DNA of 64,000 bases from UBA2589 sp038120095 (GTDB lineage: Bacteria > Gemmatimonadota > Gemmatimonadetes > Longimicrobiales > Gaopeijiaceae). The DNA is taken from the NCBI GenBank assembly GCA_038120095.1, contig JAYOKZ010000017.1:1-64000 (forward strand). The letters are read 5' to 3'. The notes below the pieces were generated by a model. It made no database searches and was not told where the DNA came from. It saw only the letters and a list, made by a program, of their open reading frames with translations. Numbering within the stretch: the first letter of the stretch is position 1; every line of letters starts with the position of its first letter. Made by a program: the position numbers and the translations under genes. Shown here piece by piece: positions 18,131 through 25,755 of the stretch.

Positions 18131-18817
18131 ATGAAGCGAATCGATCCGAAGACGGGCGCGCAGGAACACCATCTGGCGGTCCGCCGTACCGCCAGATTCT
18201 GGACTCTTGGTGAGCAGCAGTCGGCTGGAGAACTCTGGGTTGTGCTGCACGGCTACAAACAATTGGCCCGCCGCTTTCTTCGGCGCTTCGCACCCCTCGA
18301 CGACGGAAGCCGCTTCATCGTGGCTCCGGAGGCGCTATCCCGGTTCTACGTATCTCCTTCGGAAGGACGCCACGGGGTAGGCTCGGTGGTCGGGGCCACA
18401 TGGATGACGCGGGAGGACCGGCGTCATGAGATCGAGGACTATGTGGATTATCTCGATCGACTCGTCGGGCACGTCCTGCCGGCGCACTCCAAGAAGCCTT
18501 TGACCATCCTCGGGTTCAGTCAGGGGGTCGCGACGGCCTCCCGGTGGTGCGTCCACGGCATGGCCCGTCCCGTCCGTCTGGTTCTGTGGGGCGATACGCT
18601 ACCGCCGGACCTCGACATGAACGAAGCGGCTGTCCGGCTCGCTTCCGTGGACGTGACGCTCGTGAGGGGTACACAGGATCCGGCCATTTCGCCGGATCTG
18701 GTCGACGACGAACGCGCGCGCCTGACACAAGCCGGGATCGACTACCGCGTACTCACCTATGCCGGCGGGCACGACATCGACCCTGGGGCGCTCCTCAGGG
18801 TCGCCGCAGGCGAGTGA
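18131..18817 (+). CDS. Serine esterase of the phospholipase/carboxylesterase type
   Basis: About 228 residues from ATG 18131; a GTG at 18104 would add nine residues. Alpha/beta hydrolase with LWVVLHGYKQ, nucleophile motif GFSQG (in ILGFSQGVATASRW), acid in VRGTQDPAIS and a final His in YAGGHDI. The pattern is that of YpfH/carboxylesterase-2 enzymes. No signal peptide, so cytoplasmic. Substrate unknown. Confidence 0.82.
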   Translation: MKRIDPKTGAQEHHLAVRRTARFWTLGEQQSAGELWVVLHGYKQLARRFLRRFAPLDDGSRFIVAPEALSRFYVSPSEGRHGVGSVVGATWMTREDRRHEIEDYVDYLDRLVGHVLPAHSKKPLTILGFSQGVATASRWCVHGMARPVRLVLWGDTLPPDLDMNEAAVRLASVDVTLVRGTQDPAISPDLVDDERARLTQAGIDYRVLTYAGGHDIDPGALLRVAAGE

Positions 18818-18909
18818 GACGGCGTGGTGGGGGCCACCGCGAGGCGGGGTAGGCTTTTGTCGTGAGCCACGCAGAGGACGCGGTGTTCACGCATCCGGAG
18901 AGCGGCTGA

Positions 18910-19863
18910 TCAGGGTACGGGGGTGAACTCCCCGATGAAGGCGATCTCGGTCTGCAGGTGATGTCCGGTCTCGCGTGCCACGGTCTCCTGCGCCAGATCG
19001 ATCAGGGCTCGAACTTCCGACGCGGTTGCTCCGCCAAGATTGACGATGATGTTCGCATGGCGGTGAAAGATGCCGGCAGCTCCCAAGACGTGCCCCTTCA
19101 GGCCACACTCGTCGATGAGGCGCCCTGCGCCCACTCCGTCGATTTTCTGGAAGATCGAGCCCGCGCTGGGGTACAGCCACAGGTCCGGGTGCCGATCATC
19201 CCGCCACTCGAGGTTGGACCGGATCACCTGGCGGAGTTCCTCGATCGGGGTGGGCTGAAGCCGGAAGGTCGCTGAAAGGACGATGTCGGCCCGGTAATGA
19301 AGCACGCTTTCGTCGTACCCAAACTCGAAATAATCGACATCGACGGTGATTCGGCTCCCCGCCTCCGAGAGGAGCTCCGCGGATTCGAGAACTTCTTCGA
19401 TAAACACGGTCCTGCGACGATCGGGCGCGAGAAAGTGCAGGTTTTGCCAAAGTGCTCCGCCTACGGTACTCGGAATGCCCACGAAGTGGTGTAGCCCTCC
19501 GAGCCCGCGTGCGACCGTGCGGTCGATCAGGTCGGGGTACATCTCGACACCGGAGCCCGCCCGCACGCGTCCGTCGTCCAGAAACTCGATTCCATCGAGC
19601 TCGCAGCGAATCACGAGTCCGCGGAATCCGCCGTCGCCGACGAGGATGTTGGCGCCATGACCAAGAAGAAACCAGGGAAGATCGAGGGCCTTCGCGGCCT
19701 TCACGGAGCGCTCGAGTTCGTCGGCTGTTCGCACGCGGACCAGGAAGTCAGCCGGCCCTCCGATCCGAAACGTCGTGAGCGGAGCGAGAGGGACGTCTAC
19801 CGCGACGGCGATCGGCGCCAGCATCGCCTCGAGTCTCGAATGGAGTCCGTCCGTGTCGGTCAT
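18910..19863 (-). CDS. murB: UDP-N-acetylenolpyruvoylglucosamine reductase
   Basis: A 317-residue FAD enzyme that reduces UDP-GlcNAc-enolpyruvate to UDP-MurNAc in peptidoglycan synthesis. The FAD-binding opening is TTFRIGGPADFLVRV, then LGHGANILVGDGGFRGLVI, VGIPSTVGGALWQN, and the active-site serine region YPSAGSIFQKIDGVGAGRLI, with the closing FHRHANIIVNLGGATASEV. The GIPSTVGG segment differs from the common GIPGTVGG. It stands alone here, away from any division/cell-wall cluster, and is 51 bases downstream of the amidohydrolase gene on the same strand. Confidence 0.93.
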   Translation of the reverse strand: MTDTDGLHSRLEAMLAPIAVAVDVPLAPLTTFRIGGPADFLVRVRTADELERSVKAAKALDLPWFLLGHGANILVGDGGFRGLVIRCELDGIEFLDDGRVRAGSGVEMYPDLIDRTVARGLGGLHHFVGIPSTVGGALWQNLHFLAPDRRRTVFIEEVLESAELLSEAGSRITVDVDYFEFGYDESVLHYRADIVLSATFRLQPTPIEELRQVIRSNLEWRDDRHPDLWLYPSAGSIFQKIDGVGAGRLIDECGLKGHVLGAAGIFHRHANIIVNLGGATASEVRALIDLAQETVARETGHHLQTEIAFIGEFTPVP

Positions 19864-19914
19864 GACGGAAGATAGTCCGCGCTCGACAGGGGTACTAGCG
19901 TGACGGGGAACCCT

Positions 19915-21966
19915 TCAGTTTCGTCCTCTTTTTAGGACCGACCCTGCGCGTACATCGAGGAACGCACCGTCCGCGACCGTCACCCGGCCGTTGACGAGCA
20001 CCCAGTCGATGCCGTCGGGATACTGATGGGGCTCCTGAAACGTCGATCGATCTGCGACTGTCGATGCGTCGAACACGACGAGGTCTGCAAACCACCCCGA
20101 CCGCACCTGCCCGCGCTGTCTGAGTCCGATGCGCTCGGCCGGCATGGCGGTCATTTTTCGAATCGCCTCTTCGAGTGACAGGACCCCCCGTTCGCGCGTG
20201 TACCTCCCCAGCACTCGTGGAAAGGTCCCGTACCAGCGGGGATGCGGGTGACCGTCGCCAAGCGCGACGAGACGTCCATCGGAGCCGATCATGGTCTGCG
20301 GGTGTCGCATGATGGCTTCGACGTCCTGTTCGTCCATGGCGTGATAGATTCCGCTGGCGCCTCCTCGTCTCACCGCCTCGATCACGAGTCGGGCCCCGTT
20401 GGCCGGCGTGGGCTCAAGGCCGTCCCGAACGGCCCAGTCGTGGAGCGTCAGGCCCTCGAGCGTGCGATCCCATGGTACGAGACCGAACTGGACTCGTCTG
20501 AGGTCGTTCCCACCCCGATCGTTCACGATGTTGTACTCGATCCCTCGGAGCACGCTGTCGCCCAGTACGGGGTGAGCCGCCCGGGCCAGGAGCGAATCTG
20601 TTCCACCCGCCATCGCCCACGCGGGCACCAGGATCGTGATTCCAGAGTAGCTGGCGGTATAGGGGTATTGGTCGATCATGACATCGGTTCCGGCTGTCCG
20701 AGCCGAGTCGACCATGGCGAGCGTCTGGGCGGACGATCCCCACATCGGTTGCCCAACCACTTTGTGGTGGGTCAGAACGATGGGAATGTCCGCAAGCCGG
20801 CCTATTTCGAGCGCCTCCGCAACCCCGTCGAGCAACCCCAACCCCTCTTCGCGCAGGTGTGAGGTGTAGAAACCGCCCCGACTCCCGGCAACGCGGGAAA
20901 GCGCGACCACCTCGTCGAGTCGGGAGAAGGCCCCGGGAAGGTACTTGAGGCCAGTCGACAGACCCCACGCGCCCTGGTCCATACCCTCGGCCACCATATC
21001 TCTCATTTGCTCCAGCTCATCGGCCGTCGGAGCCCGGTTGGCGAGCCCCATCACTTCGCGACGCACGGTGTTGTGCCCGACCATGAATCCCACGTTGAGC
21101 CCCAGGCCCAGAGCCTCCGCCTCCGCCTGATAGGCATCCAGCGGCCACGGGGCGGTGCCGTCCGGCCCCCCGAGCGCGGTCGTGACGCCCTGACGGATGT
21201 GACTTTCCCCTCCCGGTAGTTCCAGCAGGGGGTCCAGGTGGGTGTGAATATCCACGAATCCGGGGCTTACCACGTGCCCTGTCGCGTCGATGACCCTGGT
21301 GGCCCGGGACGGGTCGAGGGGCGCCCGCGACACTCGCACGATCCGGTCGTCCCGCACGGCGACGTCGGCCACAAATCGTCCATCCCCGCTGCCGTCGACG
21401 ACCGTTCCGCCCCGGATCAGCACATCCCAGTCCGCGCCGCTGCTCTGGCGCAGGTAGGCTTGGTCGTCATCGGTGGCCCACGTCCGCCCGCCGTCTGACG
21501 AGCGTTCCCATCGCCGGCGGGCCCGGGTACCGGACGGGTCGGGAGCGGAGTATGTGATCCGCCTGAGCGCGATATTGCCCTCTGGGTCTCTCGTTTCGCC
21601 GATCAGGACCAACTCTGTGTCGTCGAGGTCCCCCTCGAGAACGAGCACCTGCCCGTCATTACCGACCCACGTCTGGTGCCACACCTGCCGGGCCTCATCG
21701 AATGCAGTGATCCCCTCGCTTTCGAACCCGGAGGGCGTGGCGTAATGCTCACGAAGTGCGCACTCATCGAGGGAGATCGAGACCGTGTTGTGGCCGGCCA
21801 GAGTCCCCCGTGAGTCTCGCACGACCCACCGGCCCTCCCAGGCGCGAAAGTAGTCTTCCCGCTCAGCGCCTCGGCATGAAGAGCGCGCAGACGACTGGGC
21901 GACCGTGCTACTTGGGCAGATCGAGGCGGCCAGGAGCGACAGGAGGAGCAGATCGCGGTGCGTCAT
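19915..21966 (-). CDS. Exported amidohydrolase (N-acyl-D-amino-acid deacylase family) with extra N-terminal DUF1579-like domain
   Basis: A 683-residue two-domain protein with signal peptide (LLLLSLLAASICPSSTVAQ). Residues about 35-172 look like a DUF1579/calycin-type barrel: WEGRWVVRD, GHNTVSISLDECALREHY, WHQTWVGNDGQVLVLEGDLD, RWERSSDGGRTW. Residues about 179-675 are an amidohydrolase: DVLIRGGTVVDGSGD, FVDIHTHLDP with the HxH pair at 241/243, VLTHHKVVG, IGSDG, HPRWYGTFPRVLG and the C-terminal ADLVVFD...VLVNG. The core matches D-aminoacylases that remove N-acyl groups from D-amino acids. The N-terminal addition is unusual and its role unknown. Confidence 0.87.
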   Translation of the reverse strand: MTHRDLLLLSLLAASICPSSTVAQSSARSSCRGAEREDYFRAWEGRWVVRDSRGTLAGHNTVSISLDECALREHYATPSGFESEGITAFDEARQVWHQTWVGNDGQVLVLEGDLDDTELVLIGETRDPEGNIALRRITYSAPDPSGTRARRRWERSSDGGRTWATDDDQAYLRQSSGADWDVLIRGGTVVDGSGDGRFVADVAVRDDRIVRVSRAPLDPSRATRVIDATGHVVSPGFVDIHTHLDPLLELPGGESHIRQGVTTALGGPDGTAPWPLDAYQAEAEALGLGLNVGFMVGHNTVRREVMGLANRAPTADELEQMRDMVAEGMDQGAWGLSTGLKYLPGAFSRLDEVVALSRVAGSRGGFYTSHLREEGLGLLDGVAEALEIGRLADIPIVLTHHKVVGQPMWGSSAQTLAMVDSARTAGTDVMIDQYPYTASYSGITILVPAWAMAGGTDSLLARAAHPVLGDSVLRGIEYNIVNDRGGNDLRRVQFGLVPWDRTLEGLTLHDWAVRDGLEPTPANGARLVIEAVRRGGASGIYHAMDEQDVEAIMRHPQTMIGSDGRLVALGDGHPHPRWYGTFPRVLGRYTRERGVLSLEEAIRKMTAMPAERIGLRQRGQVRSGWFADLVVFDASTVADRSTFQEPHQYPDGIDWVLVNGRVTVADGAFLDVRAGSVLKRGRN

Positions 21967-22547
21967 GGGACTCCGGACAGAAGGTTCGACATCAGGCCGC
22001 GCAAGATAGGCGGCAAAGCCGATCGGGGCGTCCCCCCGAGCGCGCGGTTTGGCGTGCGGCCGTGCAGAGCGTCCCGGCTTCGACCATTATCCGTGTGCTA
22101 CAACAGTTGAAGCAGACGCGATATGTCGCCGACAGCAAGCCGATTGAATCGAGGTCTCCTGCTCTGCCCAGGGGCACCGCTCATCCCGGAACACGTGGGC
22201 ACTTCCGCCTGTGACAAGGGTGGTGTCCGGTCTGAGGGCCCCGTGGATCGATGATCCGCTTCGAGCCAGGCAGGTCTGCTCGTCGCGAACGCCTGAGTGG
22301 TCCAGCGAAAGCGAGGTCGAACATCGGGCGATGAGGGCTCGCCCCTCATTTGTCCGTGGCATTCGGTCGATGCTGTCGCCGATGTCTAGTGTCCGTCGAC
22401 CGAGGCGGATGGGAGGTGGTCCGGGTGGGATGCCTCCTGTGGTCTTCGGTATGGACGGGGCGTTACCTTAGCCCGGACGCCGTGGGGACCGTTCTGCTTG
22501 TGATCCGGTGCCCGCAAGTTCGTGATGCTCATCAGAGGACGGGGTTC
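21967..22547. other. Long divergent intergenic region upstream of the cyclase gene
   Basis: 581 bases without a supported gene. On the minus strand a GATAAT (reverse complement of 22086-22091) could be the -10 of the amidohydrolase promoter, but no good -35 lies 17 bases away. Frames running through it are Arg/Pro-rich shadows. I looked for SRP RNA, RNase P RNA and tmRNA signatures and found none. Confidence 0.55.
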
Positions 22548-23450
22548 TTGAAGCAACGTTCGATCAAGGTCCTGCTCGTCGATTCCGACGAAGGTCTCCA
22601 CCGCGACCTCCAGGTGGTGGCAGAGGAGGCCTCGGCCGGCGCGCTCAAGATCGACTGGGTCGGCGGTCTCGAGCAGGCTCTGTCGAGGATGACCCGCGGT
22701 GATCTTGATGCTGTCCTGCTGTCTCTGGGGTTCCCCCACATCGAAGGTTTGGGTGCGCTTCACCGCGCATGCGCTTCCGCTCCCGATGTTCCGATCATCG
22801 TGATTTCAGCCGGGGCCGATGAGGAAGCTGCGGTGGCCGCGGTGCAGTCCGGTGCTCAGGATTTTCTTGTGAAAGGGCAATTCGATGCGCCGCTGCTCAT
22901 TCGATCCGTTCGGCATGCGATCGAACGTCATCGTCTGTTCGCGGCTCTCCGGAGCCTTTCCTTGATCGACGACCTTACGGGGCTCTACAACCGGCGCGGT
23001 TTTACGGAATTGGGTGGTCAGCACCTGAAGCTCGCTCGGAGGAGCGGCCGTTCCGTCACGATGGTCTTCGTCGACCTCGATGACTTCAAGGTGATCAACG
23101 ATTCCCTCGGCCATCACGTGGGTGATCGGGCTCTGGTACACGCAGCCGAGATTCTCGGTGCCACGTTTCGGCGATCGGACATCGTGGCCCGGCTCGGCGG
23201 TGATGAGTTCTGTGTCCTGGCGCTCGAGGCTGCGGATGAGGACGCCGAACTCCTTGTCACTCGACTTCGCGATCGCATCCGGGACTTCAACGAAGCCGGC
23301 CTGGAACCTTTTCGACTGTCCGCAAGCGTCGGCATGGTCCGTTGCGACGATCAATCACGTCTCGATTTGGAGGCCATCGTCGCGGAAGCAGACGCGGCGA
23401 TGTACCGGGAAAAGCGCGAGAAGCGGTCCTCTTCGATGCCTGATTCATGA
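22548..23450 (+). CDS. Diguanylate cyclase with degenerate N-terminal receiver domain
   Basis: The frame is open from 22350. I choose TTG 22548 because AGAGGA lies 8 bases upstream and the receiver fold starts right after it (KVLLVDSDEG). About 300 residues. Residues 6-125 are a receiver domain; the acidic pair is present (D12, D14) and Lys109 is kept (FLVKG), but the phospho-acceptor position is Ser59 (AVLLSLGFPHIEG) instead of Asp. Residues about 140-290 are a GGDEF domain with an intact GGDEF (217-221) and an RxxD inhibitory site (RRSD, 208-211), so it should make c-di-GMP with product feedback. Its stop overlaps the start of the PilB-type gene (ATGA). Confidence 0.88.
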   Translation: MKQRSIKVLLVDSDEGLHRDLQVVAEEASAGALKIDWVGGLEQALSRMTRGDLDAVLLSLGFPHIEGLGALHRACASAPDVPIIVISAGADEEAAVAAVQSGAQDFLVKGQFDAPLLIRSVRHAIERHRLFAALRSLSLIDDLTGLYNRRGFTELGGQHLKLARRSGRSVTMVFVDLDDFKVINDSLGHHVGDRALVHAAEILGATFRRSDIVARLGGDEFCVLALEAADEDAELLVTRLRDRIRDFNEAGLEPFRLSASVGMVRCDDQSRLDLEAIVAEADAAMYREKREKRSSSMPDS

Positions 23451-25543
23451 CCCCTCGACCCGGTCCGGTCCACTGGCTTGTTCGGATCGCCGAGCGTGGG
23501 ACCGACGGAACGCATGAGCGGCCCGAGATCTCCCCGGGCGCTGCGGCTGCGGACGCATGGTCCGTGGTCGCCCGGTCCTTCGGTTTGCGAGACGATGAAA
23601 TGGCTGCTCTCGTCGCAGACTATTTCCGCCTCGACGTCGCAGACCTGTCCAAGGCGGATCCTCACGCGGCGGTCCTGATTTCGGAAACCATGGCCCGAAA
23701 GCACCGGGTGTTCCCGATCGCGGAGGATGAGCGCAGCTTCGTGGTTGCGACGTGCGATCCCACCAACGTCGAGGCCGAGCGAGCACTCGGGTTCAGCACG
23801 GGTCGGACTCTTCGGTTCGAGGTCGCCGCCCCGGGGTTGATCCAGGACGCCCTCGACGAACGGTTTTCACCGGAACGGGCCGTCGAGACGCTACTCGGGG
23901 GACTGGGAGACGTTGGAGAGGAGGCGGTCCGGCTCATGGAGGAGATCGGACCCGAATCGATCAGTGAAGACGAAGTTTCGGCTACGCCCGTCGTCAAGCT
24001 CACGAATCTGATCATTCGCGATGCAATCACGGCGGGGGCCAGCGATATCCACATCGAGCCCGGGCGCCGCCTCGGATCTGTTCGTTACCGAGTGGATGGA
24101 GTTCTTCGTAAGCACATGGATCTCCCGATGGCCGCGCTCAACCGGATCATCTCCCGAGTGAAGGTGCTGGCCAAACTCGACATCGCGGACCGACTTCGAC
24201 CACAGGACGGGAAGGCGCGGGTTCAGATCAAGACCCGAGGCTATGACCTGCGAGTATCCACGATCCCCGCCGGTGGGGCGGAAAAGTGCGTCATCCGGAT
24301 CCTCGATTCGAGCAGTTCGCTCTCCCTCGACGACCTCCAGATTCCGGAGCACGAGCTCGAGCGCCTTCGCGGGCTGCTCACGAACCGGGACGGAATCGTC
24401 GTAGTGACGGGGCCGACCGGCTCGGGCAAGACGACCACTCTGTACGGAGCTCTTCGTGAGCTTGCGGACGGAAAGGTCAACATCATGACGGTCGAGGACC
24501 CGATCGAGTACGAGCTGTCGGGCGTCACGCAAACTCAGGTGCAGACGAAGCAGGGCATGACCTTTGCTTCTGCGCTCCGCGCCATGCTGCGCCAGGACCC
24601 GGACGTGATCCTCGTGGGGGAGATCCGGGATCGGGAGACTGCCGTCACTGCGGCTCAGGCCGCCATGACAGGGCATCTGGTACTCACGACCGTACATGCG
24701 AACGATGCTGCGGCCTCGGTGGCCCGCCTTGCCGATCTGGGCCTGCAGTTCGGAACGATCGCTCAGGTGCTGAGGGGCGCGATTGCGCAGCGGCTGCTGC
24801 GCAGGGTGTGCAGAACGTGTGCTGAACCGGTGGAGGGCCAACTCACGAAGGAAGAGGCCGCCCTTGCGGAGCGTCACGGTCAGGAGCCTGTGGTCCGTGC
24901 AGTGGGGTGCTCAGAGTGTGGCTTCACGGGGTACCGCGGTCGACTGCCCGTGAACGAGGTCATCGTGGGAACACCACGTTTCACTCGGGCCGTGGAGCAG
25001 CGGAAGGGTTGGGCGACGCTCCACCGGGTCGCGGTTCAGGGTGGCATGCGCTCCCTGCACGAGGTCGGGGTGAACTGGGTCGCCTCCGGTGAAACGACTC
25101 TGGTAGAGGTGGAGCGAGTCCTCGGGCAGGACCTTGCGGGGGGCGACGATGGTGCATCCGATGGCGCTGCCCCGAGAGTGCTGGTGGTCGATGATGCCGA
25201 GGATCAGCGCCTCATGATCCGAGGCATGCTGGAGCAGGAAGGATTCGACGTGGAGGAGGTTGCGGACGGGCACGCCGCGCTGGAGCTGTTGAAGGTCGAT
25301 CAGAACTTCAAACTCGTCGTCCTGGATCTCTCCATGCCGGGCCTCGATGGACGGGAGGTCCTCGATCAGATCCGTGGGTCCGTCGACACCTCCGCTCTTC
25401 CCGTACTGATTCGGACGGCCTCCGACGATCACGAACTGGAGGCAGAACTGCTGAAGGCGGGTGCGGACGACTACGTGAACAAGTCGGTCGACGCAGCCCG
25501 CTTCATGGCTCGAATCCACGCGGTGACTCGGCGGGCCCTGTAG
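23447..25543 (+). CDS. PilB/GspE-family assembly ATPase with C-terminal receiver domain
   Basis: A 698-residue protein. Residues about 45-150 are a T2SSE-N-like domain (DLSKADPHAAVLISETMARK). The ATPase core has Walker A GPTGSGKTT (322-330), an Asp box, Walker B DVILVGE (386-392), the His box and a tetracysteine zinc site (C455, C458, C488, C491). Residues 576-698 are a full receiver domain: VVDDAED, phospho-acceptor D627 in VLDLSMPGLDG, Thr in IRTASDD and Lys in YVNKSVD, all intact. It powers a type IV pilus or type II secretion-like machine, probably switched by phosphorylation. No other pilus genes are in the window. ATGA-coupled to the cyclase upstream. Confidence 0.9.
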   Translation: MTPRPGPVHWLVRIAERGTDGTHERPEISPGAAAADAWSVVARSFGLRDDEMAALVADYFRLDVADLSKADPHAAVLISETMARKHRVFPIAEDERSFVVATCDPTNVEAERALGFSTGRTLRFEVAAPGLIQDALDERFSPERAVETLLGGLGDVGEEAVRLMEEIGPESISEDEVSATPVVKLTNLIIRDAITAGASDIHIEPGRRLGSVRYRVDGVLRKHMDLPMAALNRIISRVKVLAKLDIADRLRPQDGKARVQIKTRGYDLRVSTIPAGGAEKCVIRILDSSSSLSLDDLQIPEHELERLRGLLTNRDGIVVVTGPTGSGKTTTLYGALRELADGKVNIMTVEDPIEYELSGVTQTQVQTKQGMTFASALRAMLRQDPDVILVGEIRDRETAVTAAQAAMTGHLVLTTVHANDAAASVARLADLGLQFGTIAQVLRGAIAQRLLRRVCRTCAEPVEGQLTKEEAALAERHGQEPVVRAVGCSECGFTGYRGRLPVNEVIVGTPRFTRAVEQRKGWATLHRVAVQGGMRSLHEVGVNWVASGETTLVEVERVLGQDLAGGDDGASDGAAPRVLVVDDAEDQRLMIRGMLEQEGFDVEEVADGHAALELLKVDQNFKLVVLDLSMPGLDGREVLDQIRGSVDTSALPVLIRTASDDHELEAELLKAGADDYVNKSVDAARFMARIHAVTRRAL

Positions 25544-25627
25544 CAGGAGTTCAGCGCGTCGTGTCAGGCCGGCCTGGTCCCGAGTTCAGTGGGCTCGAGA
25601 CGGGTGCGGGGGGCGCTGTCGATCCTT

Positions 25628-25741
25628 ATGAAACGCACGGATCCGATTGACACGCCAGAGGGCGAGGGGCAGCTTTACGGGCTGATTTGTTTGGACCGCA
25701 AAGCCGGTCCAAAGGCCCATTTCGGGCCCTTTTTTCGTTGA
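25628..25741 (+). other. Possible 37-codon leader ORF before secD
   Basis: An ATG-initiated ORF of 37 codons ends 14 bases before secD and spans both hairpins of the leader. It contains LDRKAGPKAHFGPFFR near its end; KAGP resembles the RAGP of the SecM arrest peptide. There is no signal-like hydrophobic segment and no clear ribosome-binding site, so it may be only a chance frame. Recorded as possible, not supported as a gene. Confidence 0.2.
25693..25735 (+). terminator. Tandem hairpins with T run upstream of secD (terminator or attenuator)
   Basis: Hairpin 1 is GGACCG (25693-25698) with CGGTCC (25705-25710). Hairpin 2 is GGCCC (25714-25718) with GGGCC (25724-25728), followed by C and six T (25730-25735). 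GGTCC of hairpin 1 could also pair with GGGCC of hairpin 2 through one G-U pair, so two folds compete. It lies 150 bases past the PilB-type stop and 20 bases before secD. A TTGACA at 25647 would put it inside a secD leader. Confidence 0.6.
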
Positions 25742-25755
25742 ACCCCTCGGCATCC

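Noticed and set aside
18862..18909. 15-codon GTG frame between esterase and murB
   Set aside because: Very short, with no ribosome-binding site and no reason to be translated.
21967..22547. Structured RNA gene in the long divergent spacer
   Set aside because: No signature of SRP RNA, RNase P RNA or tmRNA, and no clear terminator; only a GATAAT that could be a -10.
25680..25710. tmRNA 5' end
   Set aside because: GGGCTGATTTG recalls the tmRNA start, but there is no tag ORF, no matching 3' tRNA half and too little space before secD.
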